In this document: positions 24,672 to 32,427 of the stretch, in pieces | How positions within the stretch are numbered: the stretch's first letter is position 1 | Layout of the letters: the number at the start of each line of letters is the position of its first letter | DNA from: an uncultured Duodenibacillus sp. | GTDB lineage: Bacteria > Pseudomonadota > Gammaproteobacteria > Burkholderiales > Burkholderiaceae_F | NCBI GenBank assembly: GCA_944388865.1 | Contig: CALXKM010000001.1 | Location: 1-39,420, forward strand | DNA: 39,420 nt | Direction: 5' to 3' | The notes under the pieces: generated by a model | Seen by the model: the letters and a program-made list of their open reading frames with translations, nothing else | Told to the model about the DNA's origin: nothing | The model's database searches: none | Made by a program: the position numbers and the translations under genes

Positions 24672-25058
24672 AACTTCAAATTATGCGAGCACAGAGCATC
24701 TCTGCGGCTCATGTCGAATTTTCGAAATCAGGCCAGCGTCACGGCGGCAAGAGTTGCCGCAAGCTCATGACCTTCTTGGGAAGATCAAAGAACTTGAGCG
24801 CAACTTTTATGCGAAGTTAAGGATGAAGTCAACGTAAAAGGCAGATCAATGGACAGCAAGCTGATGTCGTTTAACGAAGGCGCTGAAGAGTGCTTCGACA
24901 TGGAGCCCCGGCTTTCTTGGAACTGCAGGGCAAAGCGCCTGCATTAGATGAAAACGGCTCCGGCCGTTTTTTATGTCCCTCTTGGAGCGATAAGGTCCTT
25001 GCTGCCGTTTTTCTTGGGCGTGTACGGTAAAATGCCGGTATGGGAATTTTAGGAGGCA
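24672..25058. other. Stretch between yggS and the toxin-antitoxin pair
   Basis: No convincing gene is visible. A fragment LGKIKELERNFYAKLRMKST and a 32-codon frame starting at 24849 (MDSKLMSFNEGAEECFDMEP...) are coding-like and may be decayed gene pieces. A clear terminator ends the stretch at 24972. TAAAAT and ATTTTA at 25029-25052 form an inverted pair in front of the antitoxin start and could be an operator. Confidence 0.4.
24951..24972 (+). terminator. Rho-independent terminator
   Basis: The stem AAAACGG / CCGTTTT (24951-24957 with 24964-24970) runs into six T residues ending at 24972. It points along the plus strand and has no intact gene directly before it, which suggests that a lost gene or a small RNA lies upstream. 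Confidence 0.65.
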
Positions 25059-25355
25059 ATGATGACTACTGGTACTGCCGCACTAGACCGAGTCGATCTC
25101 CGGCTTGGGAGCGATGACAAAGGAATGCTGCAATTGGCAGCCTCTTACGAGGGCGTTTCTTTGGCTGCTTTCATTAGAAAGGCGGCCTTGGAAGCTGCTC
25201 GTTCGATTGTCGAACGAAATGAGCGATTAATTCTGAGCCGAGAGGAAGCCAAAAAGATCATCGCAGCTTTGGATCAGCCTTTCGCGCCAAACGAAGCGTT
25301 GAAGAAAGCGATGACGGCCGCTGAGGCAATTGAGGCCAATGCTTTGGAGGCATGA
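25059..25355 (+). CDS. DUF1778 (TacA-type) antitoxin
   Basis: This 98-residue protein has the ribbon-helix-helix DUF1778 fold: VDLRLGSDDKGMLQLAA, then GVSLAAFIRKAALEAAR, and the C-terminal toxin-binding tail LSREEAKKIIAALDQPFAPNEALKKAM. TacA antitoxins neutralise the GNAT toxin and repress their own operon with it. AGGAGG stands before the first of two ATGs. The stop is followed after 4 bases by the toxin start, a typical coupled pair. Confidence 0.93.
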   Translation: MMTTGTAALDRVDLRLGSDDKGMLQLAASYEGVSLAAFIRKAALEAARSIVERNERLILSREEAKKIIAALDQPFAPNEALKKAMTAAEAIEANALEA

Positions 25356-25359
25356 CTTA

Positions 25360-25839
25360 ATGCTGCTGTTTCAAAAATTGGATAGGAGCGTTCACGACCG
25401 TCGAGCATTTAGTTGTGGTGTGCCCGCACTGGATAATTTCTTAAAGCGGTATGCTGCGCAAAATCAAGATTCGGGCGACTCTACAACCCATGTTCTGGTC
25501 GATTCGGATAATCCCGCGAACATCTTGGGCTTTATGAGTTTGAGCACCGCTGAGCTTGAGTTCGAAGAACTGTCGGCTGATGATCTTCGACGCTTTCCGC
25601 ACTATCCGGTTTCGGCCTTGCGTATTGGTCGGCTGGCTGTTTCGCTGCAAGCCAGAGGAAAAGGTTGCGGCGGCGCTCTTTTGGGTTTTGCGGTTAGACA
25701 AGCTTTGAAAGTTCGGGACATTGCCGGTGTCAGAATTTTGCTGGTAGACGCCAAGGATGAAGAGGCGGAAAATTTTTATAAACACTTTGGATTCACGGCA
25801 ACTTCGAGTGCCGCCTCGATTTTGTACCTTGTGATTTGA
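25360..25839 (+). CDS. GNAT-family toxin (TacT-like acetyltransferase)
   Basis: TacT-type toxins acetylate the amino group of aminoacyl-tRNAs and so stop translation. The 159-residue protein shows the family N-terminus (FSCGVPALDNFLKRYAAQNQ). The acetyl-CoA loop is VSLQARGKGCGGALLGFA at about 89-106, and the C-terminal part has NFYKHFGFTA with the conserved catalytic Tyr region. The ATG at 25360 lies 9 bases after GGAGG; an upstream frame overlapping the antitoxin lacks a ribosome site. The frame is intact, so it should be an active toxin. Confidence 0.93.
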   Translation: MLLFQKLDRSVHDRRAFSCGVPALDNFLKRYAAQNQDSGDSTTHVLVDSDNPANILGFMSLSTAELEFEELSADDLRRFPHYPVSALRIGRLAVSLQARGKGCGGALLGFAVRQALKVRDIAGVRILLVDAKDEEAENFYKHFGFTATSSAASILYLVI

Positions 25840-25960
25840 AGTTGCGGAGCACTCGGAACGGCTTATTGGGTGCAAATCGTCTTCTCTTTAACTGCATTGC
25901 GGCGAGGGCGACCGAAGCCGTCCTTCATTCAATGACCGGTTGCCCGAGCGGCAAAGACCT

Positions 25961-25988
25961 TTGAGAAATCAGTGAAGTAGGGTATGTT
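25961..25988 (+). promoter_or_regulatory. Possible promoter of the higBA-like pair
   Basis: TTGAGA (25961-25966) and TATGTT (25983-25988) are 16 bases apart, 30 bases before the toxin ATG. A partly symmetric AATAACC-TAT-GGGTAAT follows and could be the operator. Confidence 0.4.
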
Positions 25989-26018
25989 TTTTTTAATAAC
26001 CTATGGGTAATATTTCTG

Positions 26019-26381
26019 ATGTGGACTGTAATCCTGAGACCTAGGTTTCTCGAATGGTTGGATGCTCAGCCTGAAGATCTAAGAACGCGCGTTTATGCCT
26101 CAATTGTCTTGCTCGAAGATAATGGACCAAACTTGGCTCGTCCTTAAGCGGATACGCTGAAAGGCTCCAAACTTAACAATCTGAAAGAACTGCGCATACA
26201 ACATGGAGGACATCCCGTCAGAGCCTTTTATGTATTCGACCCTGTGCGCCGGGCTGTTGTCCTTTGTGGTGGTGACAAAACTGGAAAGAAACGTTTCTAT
26301 GAGGAACAGATCCCGATTGCTGAAAACGAGTATGAGCAATATCTCCAAGAGTGTCGAACAGAAGAGGAGGATAAAGAATGA
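26019..26381 (+). pseudogene. HigB/RelE-type toxin with one premature stop
   Basis: Read through, the frame gives a full 120-residue toxin of the phage-derived Gp49-like/HigB group. It starts MWTVILRPRFLEWLDAQPED and contains LKGSKLNNLKELRIQHGGHP, VRAFYVFDPVRRAVVLCGGD and KRFYEEQIPIAENEYEQYL. Codon 43 (26145-26147) is TAA, directly after LARP, where the family usually has Tyr or a similar residue (TAT or TAC). No other lesion is visible, and the real stop at 26379-26381 overlaps the antitoxin start. These toxins cut mRNA on the ribosome. The product here would be a 42-residue stub. Confidence 0.85.
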
Positions 26382-26686
26382 AAACTGGACTGACGCTTCA
26401 GGAAGCAATTGCCCGCGAATCTCCTGAAATGCAGGAAAAAATTCATCAGGAAGCCGACCGCCTGCGTGCCGAGTATGCCATCATGCAGATTCGCAATGAT
26501 CTTGAAATCTCTCAGGCTAAACTTGCTGGCCGTTTGGGTGTATCTCAGGCCGCTGTTCACAAAGTTGAACATGCAGGCAAAGATCTCAAACTCTCCACCT
26601 TGAAAAGGTATATTGAAGCTCTTGGCGGAAAAGTTAGTCTTCAGGTGGAAATGCCGACTGGTGAAGGCCGAATCTATACGGTATGA
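26378..26686 (+). CDS. HigA-type antitoxin, XRE helix-turn-helix
   Basis: This 102-residue DNA-binding protein pairs with the broken toxin before it (ATGA overlap). The helix-turn-helix LEISQAKLAGRLGVSQAAVHKVEHAGKDLKLSTLKRYIEALGG is complete and typical of HigA proteins in which the toxin gene comes first. GAGGAGG at 26363-26369 is a strong ribosome site. It should bind its own promoter and remains intact although its toxin is interrupted. Confidence 0.92.
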   Translation: MKTGLTLQEAIARESPEMQEKIHQEADRLRAEYAIMQIRNDLEISQAKLAGRLGVSQAAVHKVEHAGKDLKLSTLKRYIEALGGKVSLQVEMPTGEGRIYTV

Positions 26687-26765
26687 GATTCGATCTGCGG
26701 CGAGAAAGCGGTGGCCTATGCTCTCGCCGATCCTCTAAGAAGCAACAGAAACATCAGTACCGAAT

Positions 26766-26804
26766 TTGCGGGTGTTCCCGCAATGACGCTGCCATGTGGC
26801 AGCG
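26766..26804. repeat. Two adjacent hairpins after the antitoxin
   Basis: TTGCGGG/CCCGCAA (26766-26772 with 26777-26783) is followed three bases later by an 8-bp perfect palindrome (26787-26794 with 26797-26804). There is no U-run. They may be end structures of the higBA transcript or a repeated extragenic element. Confidence 0.45.
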
Positions 26805-26876
26805 CCAATAAAGCGAAAAGCTCATCCCTATTAAACGAAATACCAAGGCCAAAGCCAGTCATTCATCCATTGTCCT

Positions 26877-26909
26877 AAAAGAAACGGCAGCCGCTGCAGC
26901 TGCCGTTTC
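26877..26909 (-). terminator. Rho-independent terminator of ilvD
   Basis: On the minus strand an 11-bp stem (26909-26899 with 26891-26881) is followed by TTTT at 26880-26877, 35 bases after the ilvD stop. The stem could also stop transcription arriving from the antitoxin side. Confidence 0.8.
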
Positions 26910-26943
26910 TTCAGAGTCCAGACTCAAAGAAAAGTTATTGAGA

Positions 26944-28602
26944 TCAGCTCAGCACTGCTCCCTTCATGCCGGAACTCACCTGCTTGGCGTAGCGCGACAG
27001 GTAGCCCGTGGTCACGCGCGGCTGACGGGGCTTCCACTCAGCGCGGCGGCGAGCCATTTCTTCATCAGAGACTTCCACGCTGATCGTGTTGTTGGTGATG
27101 TCGATGGAGATGATGTCGCCTTCCTTGACCAGGGCGATCGGGCCGCCCACGGCCGCTTCAGGCGAGACGTGGCCGATGGCTGCGCCGCGGGTTGCGCCCG
27201 AGAAGCGTCCGTCGGTGATGAGCGCTACGCAGTTGCCCAGTCCCGAGCCCATGATGGCCGAGGTGGGATTGAGCATTTCGCGCATGCCGGGGCCGCCCTT
27301 GGGGCCTTCGTAGCGGATGACGACGACTTCGCCCGGGTTGATTTGACCGCCGTAGATGGCGTTCAAAGCGTCTTCTTCGCAGTCGTAGACGCGGGCCTTG
27401 CCCTTGTGCTGCATCATTTCCGGAGCCACGGCGGCACGCTTGACGACGGAGCCGTCCGGAGCAAGATTGCCCTTCAAAACGGCAATGCCGCCTTCGGGCG
27501 AAATCGGGTTTTCGACCGTGTGAATGATTTCCGCGTCAAGGATCTTGGCGCCGGCGATGTTTTCGCCGACGGTCTTGCCCGTGACCGTCATCAGAGTCGT
27601 GTCAAGAAGGCCGAGCTTGTTGATTTCGGCCATGACGGCGCGGATGCCGCCGGCGTCTTCGAGCTCTTCAATGAAGTGATTGCCGGCCGGAGCAAGGTGG
27701 CACAGGTTGGGCGTCTTCTTGCTGATTTCGTTTGCAATCGACAGATCAAGGTCGATGCCGCACTCGTGCGCAATGGCAGGCAGATGCAGCATCGAGTTCG
27801 TCGAGCAGCCAAGCGCCATGTCGATGGTAAGCGCATTCATGAAGGCCTTTTCGGTCATGATGTCGCGCGGGCAGACATTCTTTTCGACAAGCTCCATCAC
27901 CTTCATGCCGGTTTCCTTGGCAAGACGCAGACGGGCCGAGTAGACCGCGGGGATCGTGCCGTTGCCGGGCAGCGCCATGCCGAGAACTTCCGAGAGGCAG
28001 TTCATCGAGTTGGCGGTAAACATGCCCGAGCAGGAGCCGCAGGAGGGGCAGGCCTTGTTTTCAAGATCTTCAAACTGAATCTTTGTGATCTTGCCCGTGC
28101 GGAATTGGCTCACGCCTTCGCTGATGTTGGAGTAGGAGACTTTGCGGCCTTCGAAGTGGCCTGCGAGCATGGCGCCGCCGCTCACAACAATCGAGGGGAT
28201 GTTCAAGCGCGCCGCAGCCATCAAAAGGCCCGGGACGTTCTTGTCGCAGGCCGCAACCATCACCAAGCCGTCAAAGGGGTGCGCCGTGGCCATGGCTTCC
28301 GTGCTGTCGCAAATCAATTCGCGCGAAACAAGAGAGTACTTCATGCCGACGTGGCCCATGGCCAGACCGTCGCAGACGGCAATGGCAGGGAATACGATCG
28401 GCACGCCGCCGGCGAGCGCAACGCCCTGCTTGACGGCTTCAACGACCTTGTCCAGATTCATGTGGCCCGGAACGATGTCGTTTTTTGAACTCACAATGCC
28501 GATCAGGGGCTTGCCGATTTCGGCGTCGCAAAGGCCCAGGGCCTTCAAAAGACTGCGTTGGGGTGCGGCGTTGATGCCTTTGGTGAGCGGATCACTGCGC
28601 AT
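26944..28602 (-). CDS. ilvD: Dihydroxy-acid dehydratase IlvD
   Basis: IlvD makes the 2-oxo acids that lead to valine, isoleucine and leucine, using an iron-sulfur cluster as Lewis acid. The 552-residue protein is full length for the short IlvD type. AACDKNVPG gives C119, D120 and the metal-binding lysine K121. [18 protein letters not shown] gives C191 among others. The C-terminal [21 protein letters not shown] is the classic signature. The ATG at 28602 is preceded by GGAG. It stands alone on the minus strand with its own terminator. No attenuator with runs of branched-chain codons was seen upstream. Confidence 0.97.
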   Translation of the reverse strand: MRSDPLTKGINAAPQRSLLKALGLCDAEIGKPLIGIVSSKNDIVPGHMNLDKVVEAVKQGVALAGGVPIVFPAIAVCDGLAMGHVGMKYSLVSRELICDSTEAMATAHPFDGLVMVAACDKNVPGLLMAAARLNIPSIVVSGGAMLAGHFEGRKVSYSNISEGVSQFRTGKITKIQFEDLENKACPSCGSCSGMFTANSMNCLSEVLGMALPGNGTIPAVYSARLRLAKETGMKVMELVEKNVCPRDIMTEKAFMNALTIDMALGCSTNSMLHLPAIAHECGIDLDLSIANEISKKTPNLCHLAPAGNHFIEELEDAGGIRAVMAEINKLGLLDTTLMTVTGKTVGENIAGAKILDAEIIHTVENPISPEGGIAVLKGNLAPDGSVVKRAAVAPEMMQHKGKARVYDCEEDALNAIYGGQINPGEVVVIRYEGPKGGPGMREMLNPTSAIMGSGLGNCVALITDGRFSGATRGAAIGHVSPEAAVGGPIALVKEGDIISIDITNNTISVEVSDEEMARRRAEWKPRQPRVTTGYLSRYAKQVSSGMKGAVLS

Positions 28603-29440
28603 AAATGTCTCCAGTTTTTATTGTCTTTGCTAAGTAGGGGCGAACGCACGCAATGAATTTGCATGAAAAAAGAGCAAATCCGCGCGCGCACAGTGCCATT
28701 CATTGTATCCGCATGGATGGATTCGAAAAATAAGGTGCTTTGCTTAGTTTGATGCTTGCCCACGAGGCAAGTCAATTGATTGAGGAAACCAAAAAAGTTT
28801 GGTTCAGAATAATGCCAATTGAGTGTGGACAATTCGGCATGTGCTCGACGGCCGTATGGGATATGATTTTCCTGTGTTTTTGGGGGCTTTCCGAAAAAAT
28901 CTCCTAATCTTATAACAAGATTAGAAGATCCAATGGAGAAGTCCGTCTTCTCTTGCTCGAAGCTCGGGCAGAAGCGGCTTTAACTGCATTGCCTCTCGTT
29001 TGAGTGCAAGGCTTAGACTCAAGCGCTGCCGGACAACAAAAGAAGATCTCAAGGACACGGTGCAGGCTGTTCGCGACGAAGTCGCAGGCATCGAGATTGC
29101 TGAACTTTTGTCAAACAGATAAACAACTTGCCATTGCCTTCTTAAGCAGGCAACTTTGGGCAAGACGACCGGTTGACTCTCCTTGCCGGAAGTTTTGCCT
29201 TTTTGTCGTCTGCGGATAGGTCTGCGGCTTGAGCAGAATTTATCCGGCATAGCCGTCGTGCTCAAAGGCCCCGGCAGAAATAGTCGATTGCGTTTTATAA
29301 GCCTCTCTTAATGCGCCGCAACTAAACTCGCCGCACTGCAAAAATGCATTTTTTTCCGACAGAAAAGACCAGCGCGAGGACAATTGGATCCGGTCCGAAT
29401 CAGCGCTCAATGAAATCTGTCTGATTGCGCAATACTTTTT
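28603..29440. other. Long gap with traces of a decayed gene
   Basis: About 840 bases lie between ilvD and ccmA, which face away from each other. Plus-strand pieces look coding but are broken: VRLLLLEARAEAALTALPLV then a stop (about 28944-29007), and in another frame KEDLKDTVQAVRDEVAGIEIAE to a stop near 29122. A stem at 28904-28911 / 28917-28924 is followed on the minus strand by a T6 run and could stop transcription. A Ser/Arg-rich open frame on the minus strand (28921-29265) is probably only the shadow of the broken gene. Confidence 0.4.
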
Positions 29441-30145
29441 ATGACTGAACTTCAGAATCAGCCGCGGCTGACGGCCAAAGATCTCGAGCTCGAGCGAGGC
29501 GAGAGGCTGCTTTTTCGCGGACTTCATTTCGATGGTGCAGCCGGAACTCTTGTGCGGCTTGCGGGCGCCAACGGCACGGGCAAGACCTCGCTTTTGCGGC
29601 TTTTGACGGGCCTTATGCAGCCCGACGCCGGAGAGGTTCTCTACAAGGGCGCCAATATTTCCAAACTCAAGGAAGACTACGCCAAGGACCTTGTCTACAT
29701 CGGCCACATGAACGGCGTCAAGGACGATCTGAGCGCCATTGAAAACGTGCGCATCGCAGCGCGCATGGGAAACATCATCACCACCGACGAAGAGTTGGTC
29801 GACGCCCTCACGCGCGTTGGACTGCAGGACTTTATTGATCAGCTCACGGGCGAATTGAGTCAGGGCCAGCGCCGCCGCGTTGCCTTGGCGCGCCTTTTTG
29901 TGAGCAAGTCCAAGCCCGTGTGGATTCTCGATGAACCCTTTGTGGCGCTCGATGTCGCAAGCGTTGCCAACCTTGCCGCCACGGTGGCCGAACACGTTGA
30001 GGCCGGAGGCATCGTCATCTACACTACGCATCAGGAGTGCGATGTTCCGGTTGATCCCGCAAGAAAAATGACGGTCGACGTCTCGGCTTTTTCTCCGCGC
30101 CGCAGTTGGGCCGCTTCCAAGAGTGAGGAGGCTGCCGATGTTTAA
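29441..30145 (+). CDS. ccmA: Haem exporter ATPase CcmA
   Basis: CcmA is the ABC ATPase of the CcmABCD complex, which releases haem-loaded CcmE for cytochrome c assembly. The 234-residue protein has Walker A GANGTGKT at 42-49, signature LSQGQ at 139-143, Walker B WILDEP at 161-166 and switch H197. The reading frame overlaps the ccmB start by 8 bases. No clear ribosome site precedes the ATG at 29441; the upstream bases are T-rich. It is the first gene of a nine-gene operon. Confidence 0.96.
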   Translation: MTELQNQPRLTAKDLELERGERLLFRGLHFDGAAGTLVRLAGANGTGKTSLLRLLTGLMQPDAGEVLYKGANISKLKEDYAKDLVYIGHMNGVKDDLSAIENVRIAARMGNIITTDEELVDALTRVGLQDFIDQLTGELSQGQRRRVALARLFVSKSKPVWILDEPFVALDVASVANLAATVAEHVEAGGIVIYTTHQECDVPVDPARKMTVDVSAFSPRRSWAASKSEEAADV

Positions 30146-30806
30146 TTTGTTTTTGGCAATGGTGCGCCGCGATCTGATGCTTGCATTGCGGCAAAAGACC
30201 GACATCGTGCAGACGCTTTTCTTTTTTGCGGTTGTGGTGACGCTCGTTCCGCTGGGCGTGGGAGCCGAACCGAACCTGCTTCGCTCGATGGCCCCGGGCG
30301 TCGTCTGGGTGGCCGCTCTTTTGGCTGCGCTCTTGTCGCTGCCGAGAATTTTTGCCTTTGACTACGCCGATGGCACCCTTGAGCAGATGGTGATATCAGC
30401 TGAACCCCTGACCGTCATTGTTCTTGCCAAGGTTTTTGCGCATTGGCTTGTCACGGGCATTCCGATCACGATCTTTACGGCAGTCTTTGGCGTCATGTTT
30501 GACCTGCCGCTTGATCAGGGGCTTGTGCTGATGCTTTCGCTTTTGCTGGGTACGCCCGTGTTGAGCCTAGTGGGCGCCATTGGCGCTGCGCTCACGCTTG
30601 GACTCAGAGCGGGATCGGTGCTCACGAGTTTGCTGGTCTTGCCGCTTTACATCCCGGTGCTCATCTTCGGCACGGGCGCGACCGTGCAGGTTGCCATCAG
30701 CGTGAGCCCGGCGGCCTATCTGATGGTGACCGCGGCGCTCAGTTTTCTGGCGCTTGCGGCCGCTCCCTTTGCGATTGCTGCGGCGCTTCGCATTTCGATT
30801 CAGTAG
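30138..30806 (+). CDS. ccmB: Haem exporter membrane protein CcmB
   Basis: This 222-residue inner membrane protein has about six membrane helices, beginning MVRRDLMLALRQKTDIVQTLFFF, the family N-terminus, followed by the conserved FAFDYADGTLEQMVISAEPL. It is the permease partner of CcmA. A GTG at 30123 is in frame, but the ATG at 30138 has GAGGAG at 8 bases and fits the family. The start lies inside the end of ccmA, which implies coupling. Confidence 0.96.
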   Translation: MFNLFLAMVRRDLMLALRQKTDIVQTLFFFAVVVTLVPLGVGAEPNLLRSMAPGVVWVAALLAALLSLPRIFAFDYADGTLEQMVISAEPLTVIVLAKVFAHWLVTGIPITIFTAVFGVMFDLPLDQGLVLMLSLLLGTPVLSLVGAIGAALTLGLRAGSVLTSLLVLPLYIPVLIFGTGATVQVAISVSPAAYLMVTAALSFLALAAAPFAIAAALRISIQ

Positions 30807-30873
30807 TGGGCAAAACCAAAAAAGACATCTGCAAATTTTTTAAAACGACTAATCACCAGAGGCAAACCAAGAG

Positions 30874-31605
30874 ATGTTTCGTAGTCTGTTTGAACCGCAA
30901 GGGTTTTACTACTTTGCCGGACGCACCGTAAAGTGGTTTTTCGGGCTTGCTTTCGTGCTTGCCGTCATTGGCCTATATCTGGGCTTTTTCGTCTGCCCGA
31001 TTGACGCCACGCAGGGCAACTCGTATCGCATCATCTTTATTCACGTGCCGGCGGCCTGGATGAGCATGCTCATCTACGTGCTCATGGCCGTGTTTTCGGC
31101 TGTGGCGCTTGCGGCCAACAGCAGAATGTGCTCGATTTTTGCTGCCGCAATGGCCCCCACGGGAGCGATCATGTGCTTTGTGGCGCTTTTTTGCGGCGCG
31201 GTTTGGGGGCGTCCTACGTGGGGCACGTACTGGGTGTGGGATGCGCGCCTGACGAGCGAACTCATTTTGTTGTTTTTGTATCTGGGCTTTTTGGCGCTTC
31301 AGAGCTCAATTGCCGATCATCGCCGTGCGGATCGCGCCTGCGCCGTGATTGCGCTGGTGGGCGTGGTGAACGTTCCCATCATCTATTTTTCGGTTCGCTG
31401 GTGGAACACGCTGCATCAGGGGGCTTCGATTACGAGCTCGGGCAGCTCGATTCATCCGATTATGCTCACGACGCTTTTGGTGATGCTTGCGGCCATCTGG
31501 CTTTACTGCATTGGGGCTTCCTTTGCCCGTGCCCGCTCGATCATTCTTGAGCGCGAGCGGCGTGAAACCTGGGCGCAGGAAGCGGCGCTGCGCGGAAATG
31601 TTTAA
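30874..31605 (+). CDS. ccmC: Haem handling protein CcmC
   Basis: CcmC loads haem onto CcmE at the periplasmic face. The 243-residue protein has six membrane helices and the tryptophan-rich WWD segment WGRPTWGTYWVWD at 111-123. The haem ligands H57 (in IFIHVPAAW) and H181 (in TLHQG) match H60 and H184 of E. coli CcmC. A 67-base spacer with an A-rich stretch separates it from ccmB. Confidence 0.96.
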   Translation: MFRSLFEPQGFYYFAGRTVKWFFGLAFVLAVIGLYLGFFVCPIDATQGNSYRIIFIHVPAAWMSMLIYVLMAVFSAVALAANSRMCSIFAAAMAPTGAIMCFVALFCGAVWGRPTWGTYWVWDARLTSELILLFLYLGFLALQSSIADHRRADRACAVIALVGVVNVPIIYFSVRWWNTLHQGASITSSGSSIHPIMLTTLLVMLAAIWLYCIGASFARARSIILERERRETWAQEAALRGNV

Positions 31606-31633
31606 GCAATAGGCCAACAAGGAGCAATTCGTC

Positions 31634-31822
31634 ATGGATTGGGATTCTTTTGCACACTTCATTCACATGGACGGCCATGGCTTTTACGTCTGGATGGCCT
31701 ATTCGGTGACGCTCATTGCAGTGATCATTGAGATTTTTTGCCTGAAGTCGCGCCGTGCAAAGGCTGTGAACCGCTTGACGCGCGAGGCGCGCGCCGTTCG
31801 CGCTGCGCGCGAGCAGAACTAA
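31634..31822 (+). CDS. ccmD: Haem exporter small subunit CcmD
   Basis: This 62-residue protein has one membrane helix (about 17-38, YVWMAYSVTLIAVIIEIFCL) and a basic, cytoplasmic C-terminus (RRAKAVNRLTREARAVRAAR). CcmD helps release holo-CcmE from CcmABC. It starts with MDWDSFAHFIHMDGHGFYVW, the usual beginning of betaproteobacterial CcmD, after an AAGGAG ribosome site. Confidence 0.93.
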   Translation: MDWDSFAHFIHMDGHGFYVWMAYSVTLIAVIIEIFCLKSRRAKAVNRLTREARAVRAAREQN

Positions 31823-31862
31823 TTTTTTCTTACCTGACATTGTTTTTTAGGAGCATTCGTCA

Positions 31863-32369
31863 ATGGCAAGTGCAGCAACCAAAAGACTCGCTTTGATCGG
31901 CGGAGCCGTTGCGGTCGTGGGCGTGGGCGTCTATCTGATGCTTTCGGCCTTCAATGAAAACCTCGTTTTTTTCTACTCTCCCATGCAGGTGGCCAATAAG
32001 GAAGCCCCGCAGGGCAGAACCTTCCGCATGGGCGGCATGGTTGAGGTGGGATCGGTCAAGCGCCTTGACGACGGCGTGACGGTCACATTCGGCATCACCG
32101 ATACGGCAGCCGTCATTCCTACCGAATTCAAGGGGATCCTGCCGGACCTCTTTAAGGAAGGCAAGGGCGTGGTCGCGCAGGGCAAGCTCAACGACAAGGG
32201 TGTTTTCGTGGCAAGCGAAGTGCTTGCAAAGCACGACGAAAACTACATGCCGCCCGAGGCGCAAGACGCTGTTGACAAGGCGCACGCTGCCATGAAGACG
32301 CTCGACGAGAAGGGCGCCAAGGAAGGCAGCGGCAAGGCGAGCGCCCAGGGCAAGGCTTCAGCCGGCTGA
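31863..32369 (+). CDS. ccmE: Haem chaperone CcmE
   Basis: CcmE carries haem covalently on a histidine in the periplasm, from CcmC to CcmF. In this 168-residue protein the N-terminal membrane anchor is at about 9-28. An OB-fold barrel follows, then [12 protein letters not shown] with the haem-binding H124 and the axial ligand Y128. The tail is long and rich in Lys, Gly and Ala ([19 protein letters not shown]), which is variable in the family. AGGAG precedes the ATG. Confidence 0.97.
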   Translation: MASAATKRLALIGGAVAVVGVGVYLMLSAFNENLVFFYSPMQVANKEAPQGRTFRMGGMVEVGSVKRLDDGVTVTFGITDTAAVIPTEFKGILPDLFKEGKGVVAQGKLNDKGVFVASEVLAKHDENYMPPEAQDAVDKAHAAMKTLDEKGAKEGSGKASAQGKASAG

Positions 32370-32427
32370 AGTCCTTAGCTGACAAGACAGAAGTTTTATT
32401 CATAAAAAACCAAGGGGGAAACACTCC

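Noticed and set aside
26938-28488. Open frame of 516 codons on the plus strand
   Set aside because: It lies antisense over ilvD. Its translation is rich in His, Arg, Asp and Ala, as expected from a GC-rich gene read backwards, and it has no family signature.
28921-29265. Minus-strand frame of 114 codons
   Set aside because: It is very rich in Ser and Arg and lies over plus-strand pieces that read more like real protein. No family was recognised, although a terminator-like stem follows it.
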